Source of the DNA: Phyllobacterium calauticae
GTDB lineage: Bacteria; Pseudomonadota; Alphaproteobacteria; Rhizobiales; Rhizobiaceae
Direction: 5' to 3'
Assembly (NCBI RefSeq): GCF_019991125.1
Contig: NZ_JAGENB010000003.1
Coordinates: 434,001 to 498,000, forward strand
Length of the DNA: 64,000 nt
Shown: piece by piece, positions 7,982-19,253 of the stretch
How positions within the stretch are numbered: position 1 is the first letter of the stretch
How the letters are laid out: each line of letters starts with the position of its first letter
Program-made: the position numbers and the translations under genes
Notes under the pieces: generated by a model
What the model was told of the DNA's origin: nothing
Databases searched by the model: none
The model's input: only the letters and a program-made list of their open reading frames with translations

Positions 7982-10900
7982 TTAGGCGCCGAGGGCATCT
8001 TCAAGGAATGCTTCGAGCTGTGCAAGGTGTTTGGACATGAGGCCCGTTGCAGGCGATGCAGCGGCAGGACGTCCGGTATAGCGGACACGCTGATGCTTGG
8101 CATCGATATGCGCCAGAACCCATTCCAGATAGGGGTCGATGAAGGCCCAGGCACCCATGTTCTTGGGTTCTTCCTGACACCAGACCATCTCCGCATTGCG
8201 GAAGCGGGACAGTTCCGTGATCAGCGCCTTGGCCGGGAACGGATACAGCTGTTCCACGCGCAGCAGGTAGACATCATCGATGCCGCGCTTTTCGCGTTCT
8301 TCGTAGAGGTCGTAGTAGACCTTGCCCGAGCAGAGCACGACACGGCGGATCTTGGAGTCCTTCTGCAGCTTGATCGGCTGATCCTTCAGCAGCTGCGCAT
8401 CGTCCCACAGCAGACGGTGGAACGAAGAATCGCCGGTGAAATCGCTGATGGAAGACACGGCACGCTTGTGGCGCAGCAGCGACTTCGGCGTCATCAGGAT
8501 CAGCGGCTTGCGGAAGTCACGCTTCATCTGGCGGCGCAGGATGTGGAAGTAATTGGCAGGCGTGGTGCAGTTCGCCACCTGCATATTGTCTTCCGCACAG
8601 AGCTGCAGATAACGCTCGAGGCGGGCCGACGAATGTTCCGGACCCTGGCCTTCGTAGCCATGTGGCAGCAGGCAGACGAGACCGGACATGCGCAGCCACT
8701 TGCGCTCACCCGAGGAGATGAACTGATCGAACACCACCTGCGCACCGTTGGCGAAATCGCCGAACTGGGCTTCCCACAGGGTCAGTGCGCGCGGATCGGA
8801 CAGCGAATAGCCGTATTCGAAACCAAGCACGGCCTCTTCCGAAAGCATCGAATTGATGACTTCGTAGATGGCCTGACCCTTCTGCAGGTTGTTGAGCGGG
8901 ATGTAGCGCTGCTCGGTTTCCTGATCATAGAGAACCGAATGACGTTGGCTGAACGTACCGCGTTCCACATCCTGGCCGGAAAGGCGGATCGGGTGGCCTT
9001 CGATAACCAGCGAGCCAAAGGCAAGAGCCTCGGCCATTGCCCAGTCGAACCCTTCGCCCGACTCGATCATCTTGGCGCGGTTGTCCTGGAAACGCTGGAT
9101 CGTCCGGTGCACATTGAAACCGCCGGGAACCTCGGACAGTTTCTTGCCGATTTCCTTGACTGTCTTCAACGGGAGCCCGGTCTTGCCGCGGCGCTGCTCG
9201 TCGGCATTGTCGGCCGTGCGCAGACCGCTCCAGGCGCCATCCAGCCAGTCGGCCTTGTTGGGCTTGTAGTGTTGTCCGGCTTCGAATTCCTGTTCGAGCT
9301 TTTCGCGCCAAGCGGAACGCATGGCATCGACTTCCGCCGGATTGACCAGACCTTCATCGATCAGCTTCTGCGAATAGAGCTGTACGGTGGTCTTCTGGCC
9401 GCGGATCGTCTTGTACATCAGCGGCTGCGTGAACGCAGGCTCGTCGCCCTCATTGTGGCCGAAGCGGCGGTAGCAGAACATGTCTATGACCACGGGCTTG
9501 TGGAACGTCATGCGATACTCCGTAGCAATCTTTGCCACGTAGACCACGGCTTCCGGATCATCGCCATTCACGTGGAAAATCGGCGCCTCGATCATCTTCG
9601 CCACATCGGACGGATAGGGCGAGGAACGCGACAGGCGCGGATTGGTGGTGAAGCCGATCTGGTTGTTGATGATGAAATGCACCGTACCGGCAACGCGGTG
9701 CCCGCGCAGGCCGGAAAGGCCAAGACATTCCGCAACCACACCCTGGCCGGCAAAGGCAGCATCACCATGCAGCAGCAGCGGCATGATCTTGGCGCGCTCG
9801 GACAAAGGCACCATGTCATCACGTTCGCGGCCGGCAAGGAGATCCTGCTTGGCACGCGCCTTGCCCATGACAACCGGATTGACGATTTCGAGGTGCGATG
9901 GATTTGCGGTCAGCGACAAATGCACCTTGTTACCATCGAATTCGCGGTCCGACGACGCACCCAGATGGTACTTCACGTCGCCCGAACCTTCGACATCGTC
10001 AGGCGTATAGGAGCCGCCCTTGAATTCATGGAAAATGGCGCGGTGGGGCTTGGCCATGAACTGGCTGAGCACGTTCAGGCGGCCACGATGCGCCATGCCG
10101 AGAACGATTTCCTTGAGGCCCATCGATCCGCCACGCTTGACGATCTGTTCGAGGGCCGGAATCAGCGATTCGCCGCCATCAAGGCCGAAACGCTTCGTGC
10201 CCTTGTACTTGACGTCGATGAACTGTTCGAAACCTTCAGCCTCGACCAGCTTGGAAAGGATGGCCTTCTTGCCTTCGGGCGTGAATGCGACGCCCTTGTC
10301 CGGGCCTTCGATGCGTTCCTGAATCCATGACTTTTCCACGGGATCGGAAATGTGCATGAACTCGACGCCGATGGTCGAGCAATAGGTGCGCTGCAGGATG
10401 TCGAGCATCTGCGGGATCGTCGCATATTCGAGCCCCAGCACATTGTCGATGAAGATCTTGCGGTCATAGTCGGCCGGCGAGAAACCGTAGCTCTCGGGCG
10501 AAAGCTCGTTGTAATCTTCCTTGACCTCGGCCAGGCCCAGCGGATCAAGTTTGGCATGCAGGTGGCCGCGCATGCGATAGGCGCGGATCATCATGATGGC
10601 GCGCACCGAGTCGCGGGCGGCGTGAATGATGTCCGCATCGGAAGCAGCCTTGGCAACAGGTGCAGCCGCGCCGTTGGCCGACTTTGCCTTCAGCTTGTCG
10701 GTGATGTGCTTTTCGACTTCACCCCAGTTGCCGTCAAGCGCCGAAACCAGTTCGCCGTTGCCGGCAATCGGCCAGTTCGGCTTCTCCCAGGACGCGCCCT
10801 GCGCGTTCTTGATGACATCGGCCTTGCTGTCATTGAGATTGGCAAAGAATTCCTGCCACTCGGGACCAACCGAACCCGGGTCCTGCTCATACTGCGCGTG

Positions 10901-10984
10901 CAGCTCCTCGATATAGTGAGCATTGCCACCATAGAGAAATGATGTGAGCGCGAAAATGTCGTTGGCCTGTTCTTGACGTGCCAT
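7982..10984 (-). CDS. sucA: 2-oxoglutarate dehydrogenase E1 component
   Basis: Thiamine diphosphate-dependent decarboxylase of the 2-oxoglutarate dehydrogenase complex. It has 1000 aa, close to alphaproteobacterial SucA proteins. The N-terminal segment [21 protein letters not shown] is the E2-binding type helix. The ThDP/Mg site is visible in [12 protein letters not shown] and [15 protein letters not shown], with further conserved blocks [40 protein letters not shown] and, at the C-terminus, [12 protein letters not shown]. No classical ribosome-binding site is strong at the ATG. The 182-bp spacer from sucD contains several hairpins. Confidence 0.97.
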   Translation of the reverse strand: MARQEQANDIFALTSFLYGGNAHYIEELHAQYEQDPGSVGPEWQEFFANLNDSKADVIKNAQGASWEKPNWPIAGNGELVSALDGNWGEVEKHITDKLKAKSANGAAAPVAKAASDADIIHAARDSVRAIMMIRAYRMRGHLHAKLDPLGLAEVKEDYNELSPESYGFSPADYDRKIFIDNVLGLEYATIPQMLDILQRTYCSTIGVEFMHISDPVEKSWIQERIEGPDKGVAFTPEGKKAILSKLVEAEGFEQFIDVKYKGTKRFGLDGGESLIPALEQIVKRGGSMGLKEIVLGMAHRGRLNVLSQFMAKPHRAIFHEFKGGSYTPDDVEGSGDVKYHLGASSDREFDGNKVHLSLTANPSHLEIVNPVVMGKARAKQDLLAGRERDDMVPLSERAKIMPLLLHGDAAFAGQGVVAECLGLSGLRGHRVAGTVHFIINNQIGFTTNPRLSRSSPYPSDVAKMIEAPIFHVNGDDPEAVVYVAKIATEYRMTFHKPVVIDMFCYRRFGHNEGDEPAFTQPLMYKTIRGQKTTVQLYSQKLIDEGLVNPAEVDAMRSAWREKLEQEFEAGQHYKPNKADWLDGAWSGLRTADNADEQRRGKTGLPLKTVKEIGKKLSEVPGGFNVHRTIQRFQDNRAKMIESGEGFDWAMAEALAFGSLVIEGHPIRLSGQDVERGTFSQRHSVLYDQETEQRYIPLNNLQKGQAIYEVINSMLSEEAVLGFEYGYSLSDPRALTLWEAQFGDFANGAQVVFDQFISSGERKWLRMSGLVCLLPHGYEGQGPEHSSARLERYLQLCAEDNMQVANCTTPANYFHILRRQMKRDFRKPLILMTPKSLLRHKRAVSSISDFTGDSSFHRLLWDDAQLLKDQPIKLQKDSKIRRVVLCSGKVYYDLYEEREKRGIDDVYLLRVEQLYPFPAKALITELSRFRNAEMVWCQEEPKNMGAWAFIDPYLEWVLAHIDAKHQRVRYTGRPAAASPATGLMSKHLAQLEAFLEDALGA

Positions 10985-11166
10985 GTGTGTGACCGGAGCA
11001 CCCGCTCCGTCTCCCTTGATGAGAGCGTCCAGGAGATCGTGCCCCGGAACACTCTGGGTTGAGGTTTCCGGCCCTTGCCGGGAAATCCCCCTGAATTGAT
11101 CAGGGCGAACAGCCGCCCCGATCCGTCTTGGTCTTTGCTGCAGGCGGAAATCCGCCCGCTTGGGTT
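10985..11166 (-). other. Hairpin-rich sucD-sucA spacer
   Basis: No reading frame is supported here. Inverted repeats visible: GGCGG-AAAT-CCGCC at 11143-11156, GGGCG...CGCCC at 11103-11118, and on the minus strand GGAGC-GGGT-GCTCC at 10995-11008, which lies immediately upstream of the sucA ATG. None has a clean U-run, so they are not obvious terminators. They could set the SucD:SucA expression ratio through RNA processing or translation. That is inference. Confidence 0.45.
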
Positions 11167-12081
11167 TTAGCCCTTGAGGACTTCAACCAATGTCTTGCCG
11201 AGCTGTGCCGGCGATGGCGAAACACGAATGCCAGCCGCTTCCATGGCTGCGATCTTGTCTTCCGCACCGCCCTTGCCGCCGGAGATAACCGCGCCGGCAT
11301 GGCCCATGGTGCGTCCGGGAGGAGCCGTACGCCCGGCAATGAAACCGGCCATCGGCTTCTTGCGGCCGCGCTTGGCTTCATCCGCGATGAACTGGGCTGC
11401 GTCTTCCTCGGCCGAGCCGCCGATCTCGCCGATCATGATGATCGACTTGGTGGCTTCGTCAGCCAGGAACATTTCCAGGATGTCGATGAACTCGGTGCCC
11501 TTTACAGGATCGCCGCCGATACCGACTGCGGTTGTCTGGCCAAGGCCTTCATTCGTTGTCTGGAACACTGCCTCATAGGTAAGTGTGCCGGAGCGCGATA
11601 CAACACCCACCGAACCCTTCTGGAAGATATTGCCCGGCATGATGCCGATCTTGCATTCTTCCGGGGTAAGGACACCAGGGCAGTTCGGGCCGATCAGGCG
11701 TGAGGCGGAACGCTCGAGGCGGGCCTTGACGCGAACCATGTCGATGACCGGAATGCCTTCGGTGATGCAGATGATCAGCGGGATTTCCGCATCGATCGCT
11801 TCGATGATGGCTTCGGCAGCACCTGCCGGCGGCACATAGATGACCGAGGCGTTGGCACCGGTGCGATCCTTGCCTTCGGCAACCGACGCAAAGATCGGCA
11901 GCTGGGCACCGGCACCGGTCGGCAACTTGCCTTCCCAGGTCTCGCCGCCCTTTTTCGGGTGGATACCACCAACCATCTGGGTACCGTAGTAGGCCAGAGC
12001 CTGTTCGGTGTGGAATGTTCCGGTCTTGCCGGTCAGGCCCTGCACGAGAACCTTGGTGTCTTTGTTGACGAGAATGGACAT
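11167..12081 (-). CDS. sucD: Succinyl-CoA synthetase alpha subunit
   Basis: Forms succinyl-CoA with SucC, or the reverse reaction coupled to nucleotide phosphorylation. It has 304 aa. The CoA-binding Rossmann motif [21 protein letters not shown] lies at the N-terminus, the central [14 protein letters not shown] and [22 protein letters not shown] are conserved, and the phosphorylated histidine is in [17 protein letters not shown]. It lies 12 nt downstream of a DUF1579-like gene that separates it from sucC, within a leftward operon. Confidence 0.96.
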   Translation of the reverse strand: MSILVNKDTKVLVQGLTGKTGTFHTEQALAYYGTQMVGGIHPKKGGETWEGKLPTGAGAQLPIFASVAEGKDRTGANASVIYVPPAGAAEAIIEAIDAEIPLIICITEGIPVIDMVRVKARLERSASRLIGPNCPGVLTPEECKIGIMPGNIFQKGSVGVVSRSGTLTYEAVFQTTNEGLGQTTAVGIGGDPVKGTEFIDILEMFLADEATKSIIMIGEIGGSAEEDAAQFIADEAKRGRKKPMAGFIAGRTAPPGRTMGHAGAVISGGKGGAEDKIAAMEAAGIRVSPSPAQLGKTLVEVLKG

Positions 12082-12093
12082 ACGAGACCTTTT

Positions 12094-12579
12094 CTATTGG
12101 TGATCGACAGGCACGATGCGGCGGTAAACACCGCTGACAACGTCCTGCCAGATGTCGCTTCCGGCCGGTGCAAATTCCACACGCAACCGGAACCGGTCTT
12201 GATCTTCGAATTGATAGCGGCTGCGGGCCCTGCCGCGCGGTGACGACTTTTCCAGAACCAGTTCGTCGCCGGACCAAGTCCCCGTCGCCGGAGCGGGCGG
12301 GACAAAGCCGACGGTATCGAACTGATACAGCTTATAGGTGCCGTCATTGACATCGAAGCCGAAAATGTTCCGGGCTTCGAATGTCGTCTGGCCATCGCGA
12401 ACCTGACGATAGGTCTGGTTCAGAAACAATCCGCCGAGATCGGTCTCGGCGGAAAGATATCCCTTGGCCGCCCCGGCACGTGTCCAGGGCGTCGCCGAAA
12501 CCTGCTCTTCGCCTTCAAACGAACCCAGAAGGGCCTGAAAGCGTTGATGCTCCGGTCGAAGGGGCGATGGGGTGGTCAT
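12094..12579 (-). CDS. DUF1579-like protein between sucC and sucD
   Basis: 161 aa, with no signal peptide or membrane helix. The opening RPEHQRFQALLGSFEGEEQ and the repeated beta-strand pattern (NIFGFDVNDGTYKLYQFDT, GTWSGDELVLEK) resemble DUF1579-type lipocalin-like beta-barrels; this family match is by memory and is moderate. It is 11 nt from the sucC stop and 12 nt from the sucD start, so it is almost certainly cotranscribed with the succinyl-CoA synthetase genes. Its biochemical role is unknown. It may be a small-molecule-binding protein. Confidence 0.78.
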   Translation of the reverse strand: MTTPSPLRPEHQRFQALLGSFEGEEQVSATPWTRAGAAKGYLSAETDLGGLFLNQTYRQVRDGQTTFEARNIFGFDVNDGTYKLYQFDTVGFVPPAPATGTWSGDELVLEKSSPRGRARSRYQFEDQDRFRLRVEFAPAGSDIWQDVVSGVYRRIVPVDHQ

Positions 12580-12590
12580 CGGCGTGCTCT

Positions 12591-13784
12591 TTAGCCCTTG
12601 ACTGCCTTGACGATCTTCTGAGCGGCGTCATCGAGATCATCGGCGGAAACGACATTGAGGCCGCTTTCATTGATGATCTTCTTGCCGAGCTCGGCATTGG
12701 TGCCTTCAAGACGGACAACCAGCGGAACCTTCAGGCCCACTTCCTTGACCGCGGCAATCACACCCTCGGCAATCACATCGCATTTCATGATGCCGCCGAA
12801 AATGTTGATCAGGATGCCTTCAACCGCAGGATCGGCCGTGATGATCTTGAATGCGGCCGTCACCTTCTCCTTGCTGGCGCCGCCGCCAACGTCGAGGAAG
12901 TTCGCAGGCTCTGCACCATAGAGCTTGATGATGTCCATCGTTGCCATGGCAAGACCGGCACCATTGACCATGCAGCCGATGTTGCCGTCGAGAGCAACAT
13001 AAGCAAGGTCATACTTGGAAGCCTCGATTTCCTTGGCGTCTTCTTCCGTGGTGTCACGCAGCTCGACCACGTCAGGATGACGGAACAGCGCATTGCCGTC
13101 GAAGGAAACCTTGGCGTCGAGGACGCGCAGACGACCATTGGTCATGACGATCAGCGGGTTGACCTCGAGCAGGCTCATGTCCTTCTCGGTGAAAGCCTTG
13201 TACAGGATCGGGAACAGCGATTCACCGTCGGTCCTGGCTTCGCCGGTCAGGCCGTAAGCATCGTTGATCTTCTTTACATCATCTGCGGTCACGCCCTTTT
13301 CGGGATCGATCGCCACGGTGATGATCTTTTCCGGTGTGTCGTGCGCGACAGCTTCGATATCCATGCCGCCTTCCGTGGATACCACGAAAGCCGGACGGCC
13401 GACGGTGCGGTCGACGAGGATCGACAGATAGAGCTCGCGATCAATGTCCGCACCGTCTTCGATGTAGAGGCGGTTGACCTGCTTGCCGGCCGGGCCGGTC
13501 TGCTTGGTCACGAGCGTGTTGCCGAGCATTTCCTTGGCATTGGCAACAACTTCTTCGACCGACCTGGAAAGGCGGACGCCGCCCTTCGCATCGGGGCCGA
13601 GTTCCTTGAACTTGCCCTTGCCGCGGCCGCCCGCATGAATCTGGCTTTTCACCACATAAAGCGGACCGGGCAGCGTCTTCGCCCACTCTTCCGCCTGCTC
13701 GACGGAATAGACGGCAACGCCATTGGCAATCGGCGCACCGAAGGAGTGGAGCAGGCGCTTGGCCTGATATTCGTGAATATTCAT
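12591..13784 (-). CDS. sucC: ADP-forming succinyl-CoA synthetase beta subunit
   Basis: 397 aa ATP-grasp subunit. It opens [22 protein letters not shown], typical of Suc[18 protein letters not shown] is the nucleotide-binding block, [24 protein letters not shown] the metal and nucleotide site, and [16 protein letters not shown] with [14 protein letters not shown] the C-terminal flavodoxin-like domain that contacts SucD. GAGGAAG lies 8 nt before the ATG. It is 65 bp downstream of mdh and followed by the DUF1579-like gene and sucD. Confidence 0.97.
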   Translation of the reverse strand: MNIHEYQAKRLLHSFGAPIANGVAVYSVEQAEEWAKTLPGPLYVVKSQIHAGGRGKGKFKELGPDAKGGVRLSRSVEEVVANAKEMLGNTLVTKQTGPAGKQVNRLYIEDGADIDRELYLSILVDRTVGRPAFVVSTEGGMDIEAVAHDTPEKIITVAIDPEKGVTADDVKKINDAYGLTGEARTDGESLFPILYKAFTEKDMSLLEVNPLIVMTNGRLRVLDAKVSFDGNALFRHPDVVELRDTTEEDAKEIEASKYDLAYVALDGNIGCMVNGAGLAMATMDIIKLYGAEPANFLDVGGGASKEKVTAAFKIITADPAVEGILINIFGGIMKCDVIAEGVIAAVKEVGLKVPLVVRLEGTNAELGKKIINESGLNVVSADDLDDAAQKIVKAVKG

Positions 13785-13849
13785 CAGTTAACTTCCTCTA
13801 CGAAAAATCCGGTGCGTGCACGGGATCGTTTCAGAACGTTCAGGCCGAA

Positions 13850-15104
<1,255 letters not shown>

Positions 15105-16286
15105 TCAGGCTTCCGAGGATATCGGCATTTCCTGCGCCTGCGCTGCTTCAGCCAGGTACTCCTCGCTCTGCATTTCAAAAAGCCGGGATGCGGTGCGGTC
15201 AAATTCGAAAGCTTCGGTACCCCGCTTGGCTTCATAAAGCTTGTCCGGTGAAGCCGCCGCGGAAATCACCACATGCACATGGTGATCGTACAAAATATCG
15301 ATCAGGATAATGAAACGCTTGGCCTCGTTGCGTCTGGCATAATCGAGAATCGGCACTTCATCGATGAAGATGGTCTGGTAGCGCGAAATGATGGCCGCAT
15401 AGTCCAATGCGCCCAAAGGCTTCGAGCAGAGATCGGCAAAGCCGAAACGCGCGGCATGCCGTGCTGCCCGCGGCACCACCACATTGTGGCCTTTGACTTT
15501 GAAATGGTCTTCTGAAACGGCGGCACCTTCGGTTGCCGTATGCCAGGCTTCATCCATTTTCTGCTTTGTATCGCCGGACAAAGGCGCGAGGTAAACCGGC
15601 ATGCGGTTGAGCTTCTCCAGCCGGTAATCCGTGCGGGCATCCAGATTGACCACATCGACATGGGTCTTGAGCAGGTCGATGAACGGCAGGAACAGCTGGC
15701 GGTTGAGACCATCCCGATAGAGATTGTCCGGTTCCACGTTGGATGTGGCAATGAGAACGACACCGCGCTCGAACAATGCCCTGAACAAGCGCGACAGGAT
15801 CATCGCATCGGCGATATCTGTGACGGTGAACTCATCGAAACACAGAACCCAAGCCTGCTCCGCCAGGGCATCGGCAACGGGCGGGATCGGATCGTCCTGC
15901 TTCGTCTCACCGTTCTTGTGCGCTTTGCGATGCGCATTGATGCGCTCGTGCACATCGGCCATGAAATCGAGAAAATGTGCCCGGCGCTTGCGCTTGGCCG
16001 GGACAAGCTGATGAAACATGTCCATCAACATGGTCTTGCCGCGCCCGACCTCGCCAAAGATATAGAGACCTTTGATCACTTCATGCCGCGGCGAGCGGCG
16101 GCTGAACAGCCAGCCCAGCGCACTGGACTTGGTGGCAAGCCGCTTTGTCGCAAGCTCGCGTATCAGCCGGTCGAAACGATCCGCCAGCTGCTCCTGTGCC
16201 GGATCGACAGCAATATCCCCCGCCTGTACCAGCGAATCGTAGCGCTCGCGCACGGAGGGAAACACTTTCAGATTATCGTGCGACAT
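15105..16286 (-). CDS. zapE: Cell division ATPase ZapE (AFG1-like)
   Basis: 393 aa AFG1/ZapE-type AAA-like P-loop ATPase. Walker A is GEVGRGKTMLMDMF, Walker B is WVLCFDEFTVTDIADAMI and the Arg-rich sensor segment is LIATSNVEPDNLYRDGLNRQ. ZapE interacts with the FtsZ ring in E. coli; its mitochondrial homologue AFG1 is linked to respiratory complex quality control. The ATG at 16286 (MSHDNLKVFPSVRERY) is preferred, because the longer frame adds a Cys-rich leader not seen in the family. It lies 63 bp downstream of omp19 on the same strand, and the mdh operon follows. Confidence 0.9.
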   Translation of the reverse strand: MSHDNLKVFPSVRERYDSLVQAGDIAVDPAQEQLADRFDRLIRELATKRLATKSSALGWLFSRRSPRHEVIKGLYIFGEVGRGKTMLMDMFHQLVPAKRKRRAHFLDFMADVHERINAHRKAHKNGETKQDDPIPPVADALAEQAWVLCFDEFTVTDIADAMILSRLFRALFERGVVLIATSNVEPDNLYRDGLNRQLFLPFIDLLKTHVDVVNLDARTDYRLEKLNRMPVYLAPLSGDTKQKMDEAWHTATEGAAVSEDHFKVKGHNVVVPRAARHAARFGFADLCSKPLGALDYAAIISRYQTIFIDEVPILDYARRNEAKRFIILIDILYDHHVHVVISAAASPDKLYEAKRGTEAFEFDRTASRLFEMQSEEYLAEAAQAQEMPISSEA

Positions 16287-16349
16287 GCGGGCTGCAGTCT
16301 CCGGATGTGTGCAGCAGCTGAATTCGCGCTGCACACTCCCATTTCAGGC

Positions 16350-16901
16350 TTAACGTGACAGGCTCAGATTCTGCCCACCGGAGGTCTGGCCATCAAAGCG
16401 CGAAGACCCTGAAGAGTAAAGCCGGGCAACCGTGCCGCCTGCTGCATCGTAAAGGGTGAGCTGCTTGCCGCTCACGGCCCAGGACGAAAGATTTGCCAGT
16501 TCACCCGGGCAACGCAATGGACCGGCGCGATAACCCTGACCGAACTTGGTCTGCGGCGTAGCGATCTTGCAGGACTGACCGGCCAATGAGGCGTTCCAGA
16601 CACCGGCAACACTGCCGGCGGTGACGTCAGGAGCGTTTGCCGGCGGAAGCGACGCGACTTGCGTACCCTGGGAAGCAGGTGCAGCACCGCTACCGGTCGT
16701 TGGTGCGGTCGGAAACTGATTGGCTCCGCCGGGTGGCGGCAATTGGCTCTGGGTCACGGATCCGGACGGCGCAGACTGCAAGGGCGCAGGCCGGGGCGTA
16801 ACGCGGTCCATACCATCATTGTCAAAGCGCGTACTCTGGCAGCCTGCCAGAACCATGCCGACAGCGGCAACGGCCAGCAAATTGACGTTCAAAGTCCCCA
16901 T
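16350..16901 (-). CDS. omp19: Omp19-like outer membrane lipoprotein, AprI/Inh family
   Basis: 183-aa lipoprotein with lipobox MVLAGC, followed by a Pro/Ser-rich linker (residues about 25-95) and a C-terminal beta-barrel of the AprI/Inh metalloprotease-inhibitor type. The segment AGVWNASLAGQSCKIATPQT and YRAGPLRCPGELANLSSWAV match my memory of Brucella Omp19 almost residue for residue; two cysteines are available for the Inh disulfide. Omp19 in Brucella is a surface-exposed lipoprotein reported to inhibit proteases. GGAG lies at a good distance from the ATG at 16901, which decides the start over a frame five codons longer. Confidence 0.92.
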   Translation of the reverse strand: MGTLNVNLLAVAAVGMVLAGCQSTRFDNDGMDRVTPRPAPLQSAPSGSVTQSQLPPPGGANQFPTAPTTGSGAAPASQGTQVASLPPANAPDVTAGSVAGVWNASLAGQSCKIATPQTKFGQGYRAGPLRCPGELANLSSWAVSGKQLTLYDAAGGTVARLYSSGSSRFDGQTSGGQNLSLSR

Positions 16902-17237
16902 AGTCTTACTCTCCATCTACGCATCCAACAGAAAAAATGCGATTCGACTTGGCATTGTTACCCACGATACAAAGGATATCGCGGCGAAATTTCAACCCGC
17001 CAGGCGGCAAAACAAGCCTGTTTCCGGCCTGCCGCCGCGGCAGAAGCATCGAAAACTCCCTGAACTGGCAATATCGCCACACTATCCAGAGCCGTTCCCG
17101 TTTGGCTGGAAGCCATAACCTTGCGCAAGTCAACCATTTTAAGGTGAATAAAGTCTTATGATGGCGATACGCGGTAATGACGGAAATGTGTGAGGCGCCC
17201 CATTGAAGTCCGTCAACGGCAAGGATATTTCTTGAGC
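16902..17237. other. Intergenic region between divergent omp19 and siderophore-interacting gene
   Basis: No gene is supported. A perfect hairpin CTGCCG-CCG-CGGCAG lies at 17029-17043. It has no U-run and could be an RNA structure in either leader. The region must hold both promoters. No clear iron-responsive (ICE or RirA-type) operator could be recognised by eye. Confidence 0.4.
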
Positions 17238-18044
17238 ATGACACTCATAAATAAAACACCTCAACGAATTCGCCACGAAACCCGCCTGCGCCTCCTCGAT
17301 GTGCAGGACGTCAAACATCTGACACCGCGCATGGTGCGCGTCACCCTTGCCGGCGACCAGCTGGAAGGTTTTGTCAGCGCCGGTTATGGCGATCACATCA
17401 AGATTTTCTTTCCGCCTGCCGGAAGCGGGCCGATTGTTCCCGTTCTCGGCCCCGATGGCATCAGTTTTCCGGAAGACACGCCGCGTCCGGAAATGCGGGA
17501 CTACACACCGCGCAACTATCATGCAGCGTCCAACACCCTTGATGTCGATTTCGTGCTGCATGGCGACGGCCCCGCATCCACATGGGCAGCACAGGCTAAG
17601 CCCGGTCAGCAGATTGTCATTGGCGGACCACGCGGCTCGATGATCATTCCCGATGCCTATGACTGGTATTTTCTGGCTGGCGATGAAACGGCCCTCCCCG
17701 CCATCGGGCGCCGACTCGAAGAACTGCCGGCCACGGCCCGCGTCGTCGCGGTAATCGAGGTTGAGGACAAAGCCGAAGAACAGGAGCTCAAGTCCAGCGC
17801 CAAGGCCGGGATTGTCTGGGTTCACCGCAACGGTGCGGAAGCCGGCAACAATGACCTGTTGCTGCGAACGATTGAAAGCCTGACCTTGCCCGAGGGTGAT
17901 TGCTACGCTTTCATCGCCTGCGAAAGCAGCATATCCAAATCCATCCGCACCCATCTGGTCGAGCAGCGCGGCTTCAACGGCGAATGGGTGAAAGCGGCCG
18001 GTTACTGGTTGCGCGGCGTGGCGGACGCGCACGAGCCCCATTGA
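17238..18044 (+). CDS. Siderophore-interacting protein, NADPH-dependent ferric reductase type
   Basis: 268 aa of the ViuB/YqjH-like family. The FAD-binding beta-barrel contains the hallmark RDYTPRN(Y), with GDHIKIFFP before it and WAAQAKPGQQIVIGGPRGS as the phosphate and NAD(P) entry segment. The C-terminal SIP domain has YFLAGDETALPAIGRRLEELP and ends with KAAGYWLRGVADAHEPH, close to the usual GYWR ending. Members release iron from imported siderophores in the cytoplasm by reduction. The start is uncertain: the ATG at 17238 matches family length, whereas the frame is open from a GTG at 17190. It is monocistronic or joined with the next gene 70 bp on. Confidence 0.87.
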   Translation: MTLINKTPQRIRHETRLRLLDVQDVKHLTPRMVRVTLAGDQLEGFVSAGYGDHIKIFFPPAGSGPIVPVLGPDGISFPEDTPRPEMRDYTPRNYHAASNTLDVDFVLHGDGPASTWAAQAKPGQQIVIGGPRGSMIIPDAYDWYFLAGDETALPAIGRRLEELPATARVVAVIEVEDKAEEQELKSSAKAGIVWVHRNGAEAGNNDLLLRTIESLTLPEGDCYAFIACESSISKSIRTHLVEQRGFNGEWVKAAGYWLRGVADAHEPH

Positions 18045-18114
18045 CATCATCTTTGCGTTGCCGGGCTGACGGCGCTGGGGTAGGGTTTACGCCCTCCCCA
18101 TAAGGATCAAGAAC

Positions 18115-19131
18115 ATGTCTCAGCCGCAAAACACGCGTATCGTCCTCGCATCCAGACCGCAAGGACCGGTAAAGCCGGACAATTTCCGGGTCGAAACCGT
18201 ACCGGTTTCCGTACCTGGCGACGGTGAGGTTCTGCTCAAAATTCTGTTTCTGTCGCTCGATCCCTATATGCGCGGCCGCATGGACGATGCTGAGTCCTAT
18301 GCTGCCCCGGTTGCCGTTGACGCGGTCATGGAAGGCGGAACCGTTGCGGAGGTGATCGAGAGTAAACATCCCGGCTACAAATCCGGTGATATTGTTCTCT
18401 CCCATTCCGGCTGGCAGAGCTATGCCCTCTCCGATGGTGCCGGTCTGCGCAAGCTCGATCCGAATGCCGCGCCGCTGTCAACGGCTGTCGGCATTCTCGG
18501 CATGCCGGGTTTTACCGCCTATGCGGGACTCCTGACTATCGGCCAGCCCAAGCCGGGCGAAACCGTGGTTGTCGCCGCGGCCAGCGGGCCGGTGGGATCG
18601 ACGGTCGGCCAAATCGCCCGAATCAAGGGTGCACGGGCTGTCGGTATTGCCGGCGGCGCAGACAAATGTGCATTCGTCCGCGACGAACTGGGGTTCGATG
18701 TTGCAATTGACCACCGCGCACCCGATTTTGCCGAACAGCTGCAACAGGCCTGTCCGTCCGGTATCGATGTTTACTTTGAAAATGTCGGCGGCGCGGTCTG
18801 GGACGCAGTTTTCCCGCTGCTCAACACCTTCGCGCGTGTGCCGGTCTGCGGCCTGATCGCACAATATGACGGTCTCGATCTTTCCGGCAAGGATCGCCTG
18901 CCGGCGCTCATGCGCGACATCCTGAAGAAGAGCCTGACCGTGCGCGGCTTCATCCAGCGTGAATTCATCGATCAGCGTCCGGTCTTCCTTGAAACCATGA
19001 GCGGCTGGTTGCGTACCGGCGAAGTCAAGTACCGCGAGGATATTGTCGATGGGCTCGCCAACGCTCCGGAAGCTTTCATGGGGCTGCTGAAAGGGCATAA
19101 TTTCGGCAAGCTGGTGATCCGGGTCGCCTGA
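18115..19131 (+). CDS. NADP-dependent oxidoreductase, CurA-type medium-chain reductase
   Basis: 338 aa of the zinc-free MDR group (CurA, leukotriene B4 12-hydroxydehydrogenase-like). It starts with NTRIVLASRPQGPVKPDNFRVE. LSLDPYMRGRMDD is the diagnostic N-terminal motif. The cofactor loop is AAASGPVGSTVGQIARIKGARAVGIAGGADKC, and DVYFENVGGAVWDAVFPLL follows. Such enzymes reduce activated C=C bonds in enones and aldehydes with NADPH. The physiological substrate is unknown here. The ATG has a plausible AAGGA (18101-18105) upstream. Confidence 0.9.
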   Translation: MSQPQNTRIVLASRPQGPVKPDNFRVETVPVSVPGDGEVLLKILFLSLDPYMRGRMDDAESYAAPVAVDAVMEGGTVAEVIESKHPGYKSGDIVLSHSGWQSYALSDGAGLRKLDPNAAPLSTAVGILGMPGFTAYAGLLTIGQPKPGETVVVAAASGPVGSTVGQIARIKGARAVGIAGGADKCAFVRDELGFDVAIDHRAPDFAEQLQQACPSGIDVYFENVGGAVWDAVFPLLNTFARVPVCGLIAQYDGLDLSGKDRLPALMRDILKKSLTVRGFIQREFIDQRPVFLETMSGWLRTGEVKYREDIVDGLANAPEAFMGLLKGHNFGKLVIRVA

Positions 19132-19253
19132 CGCCGGATAGGATTGAATGCCGGTGACACAGCTTTGATACGGCTGGCACTGGCAATTCTTCACCTTTTC
19201 CGCCATATAAGCCCTCTATCGACATCGGAATGACTATACAGGCTGACAGAAGC

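Noticed and set aside
7961-10330. 789-codon open frame antisense to sucA
   Set aside because: It is the mirror of a highly biased, GC-rich coding frame on the other strand. SucA is unmistakable there, and the antisense translation has no domain or composition of a real protein.
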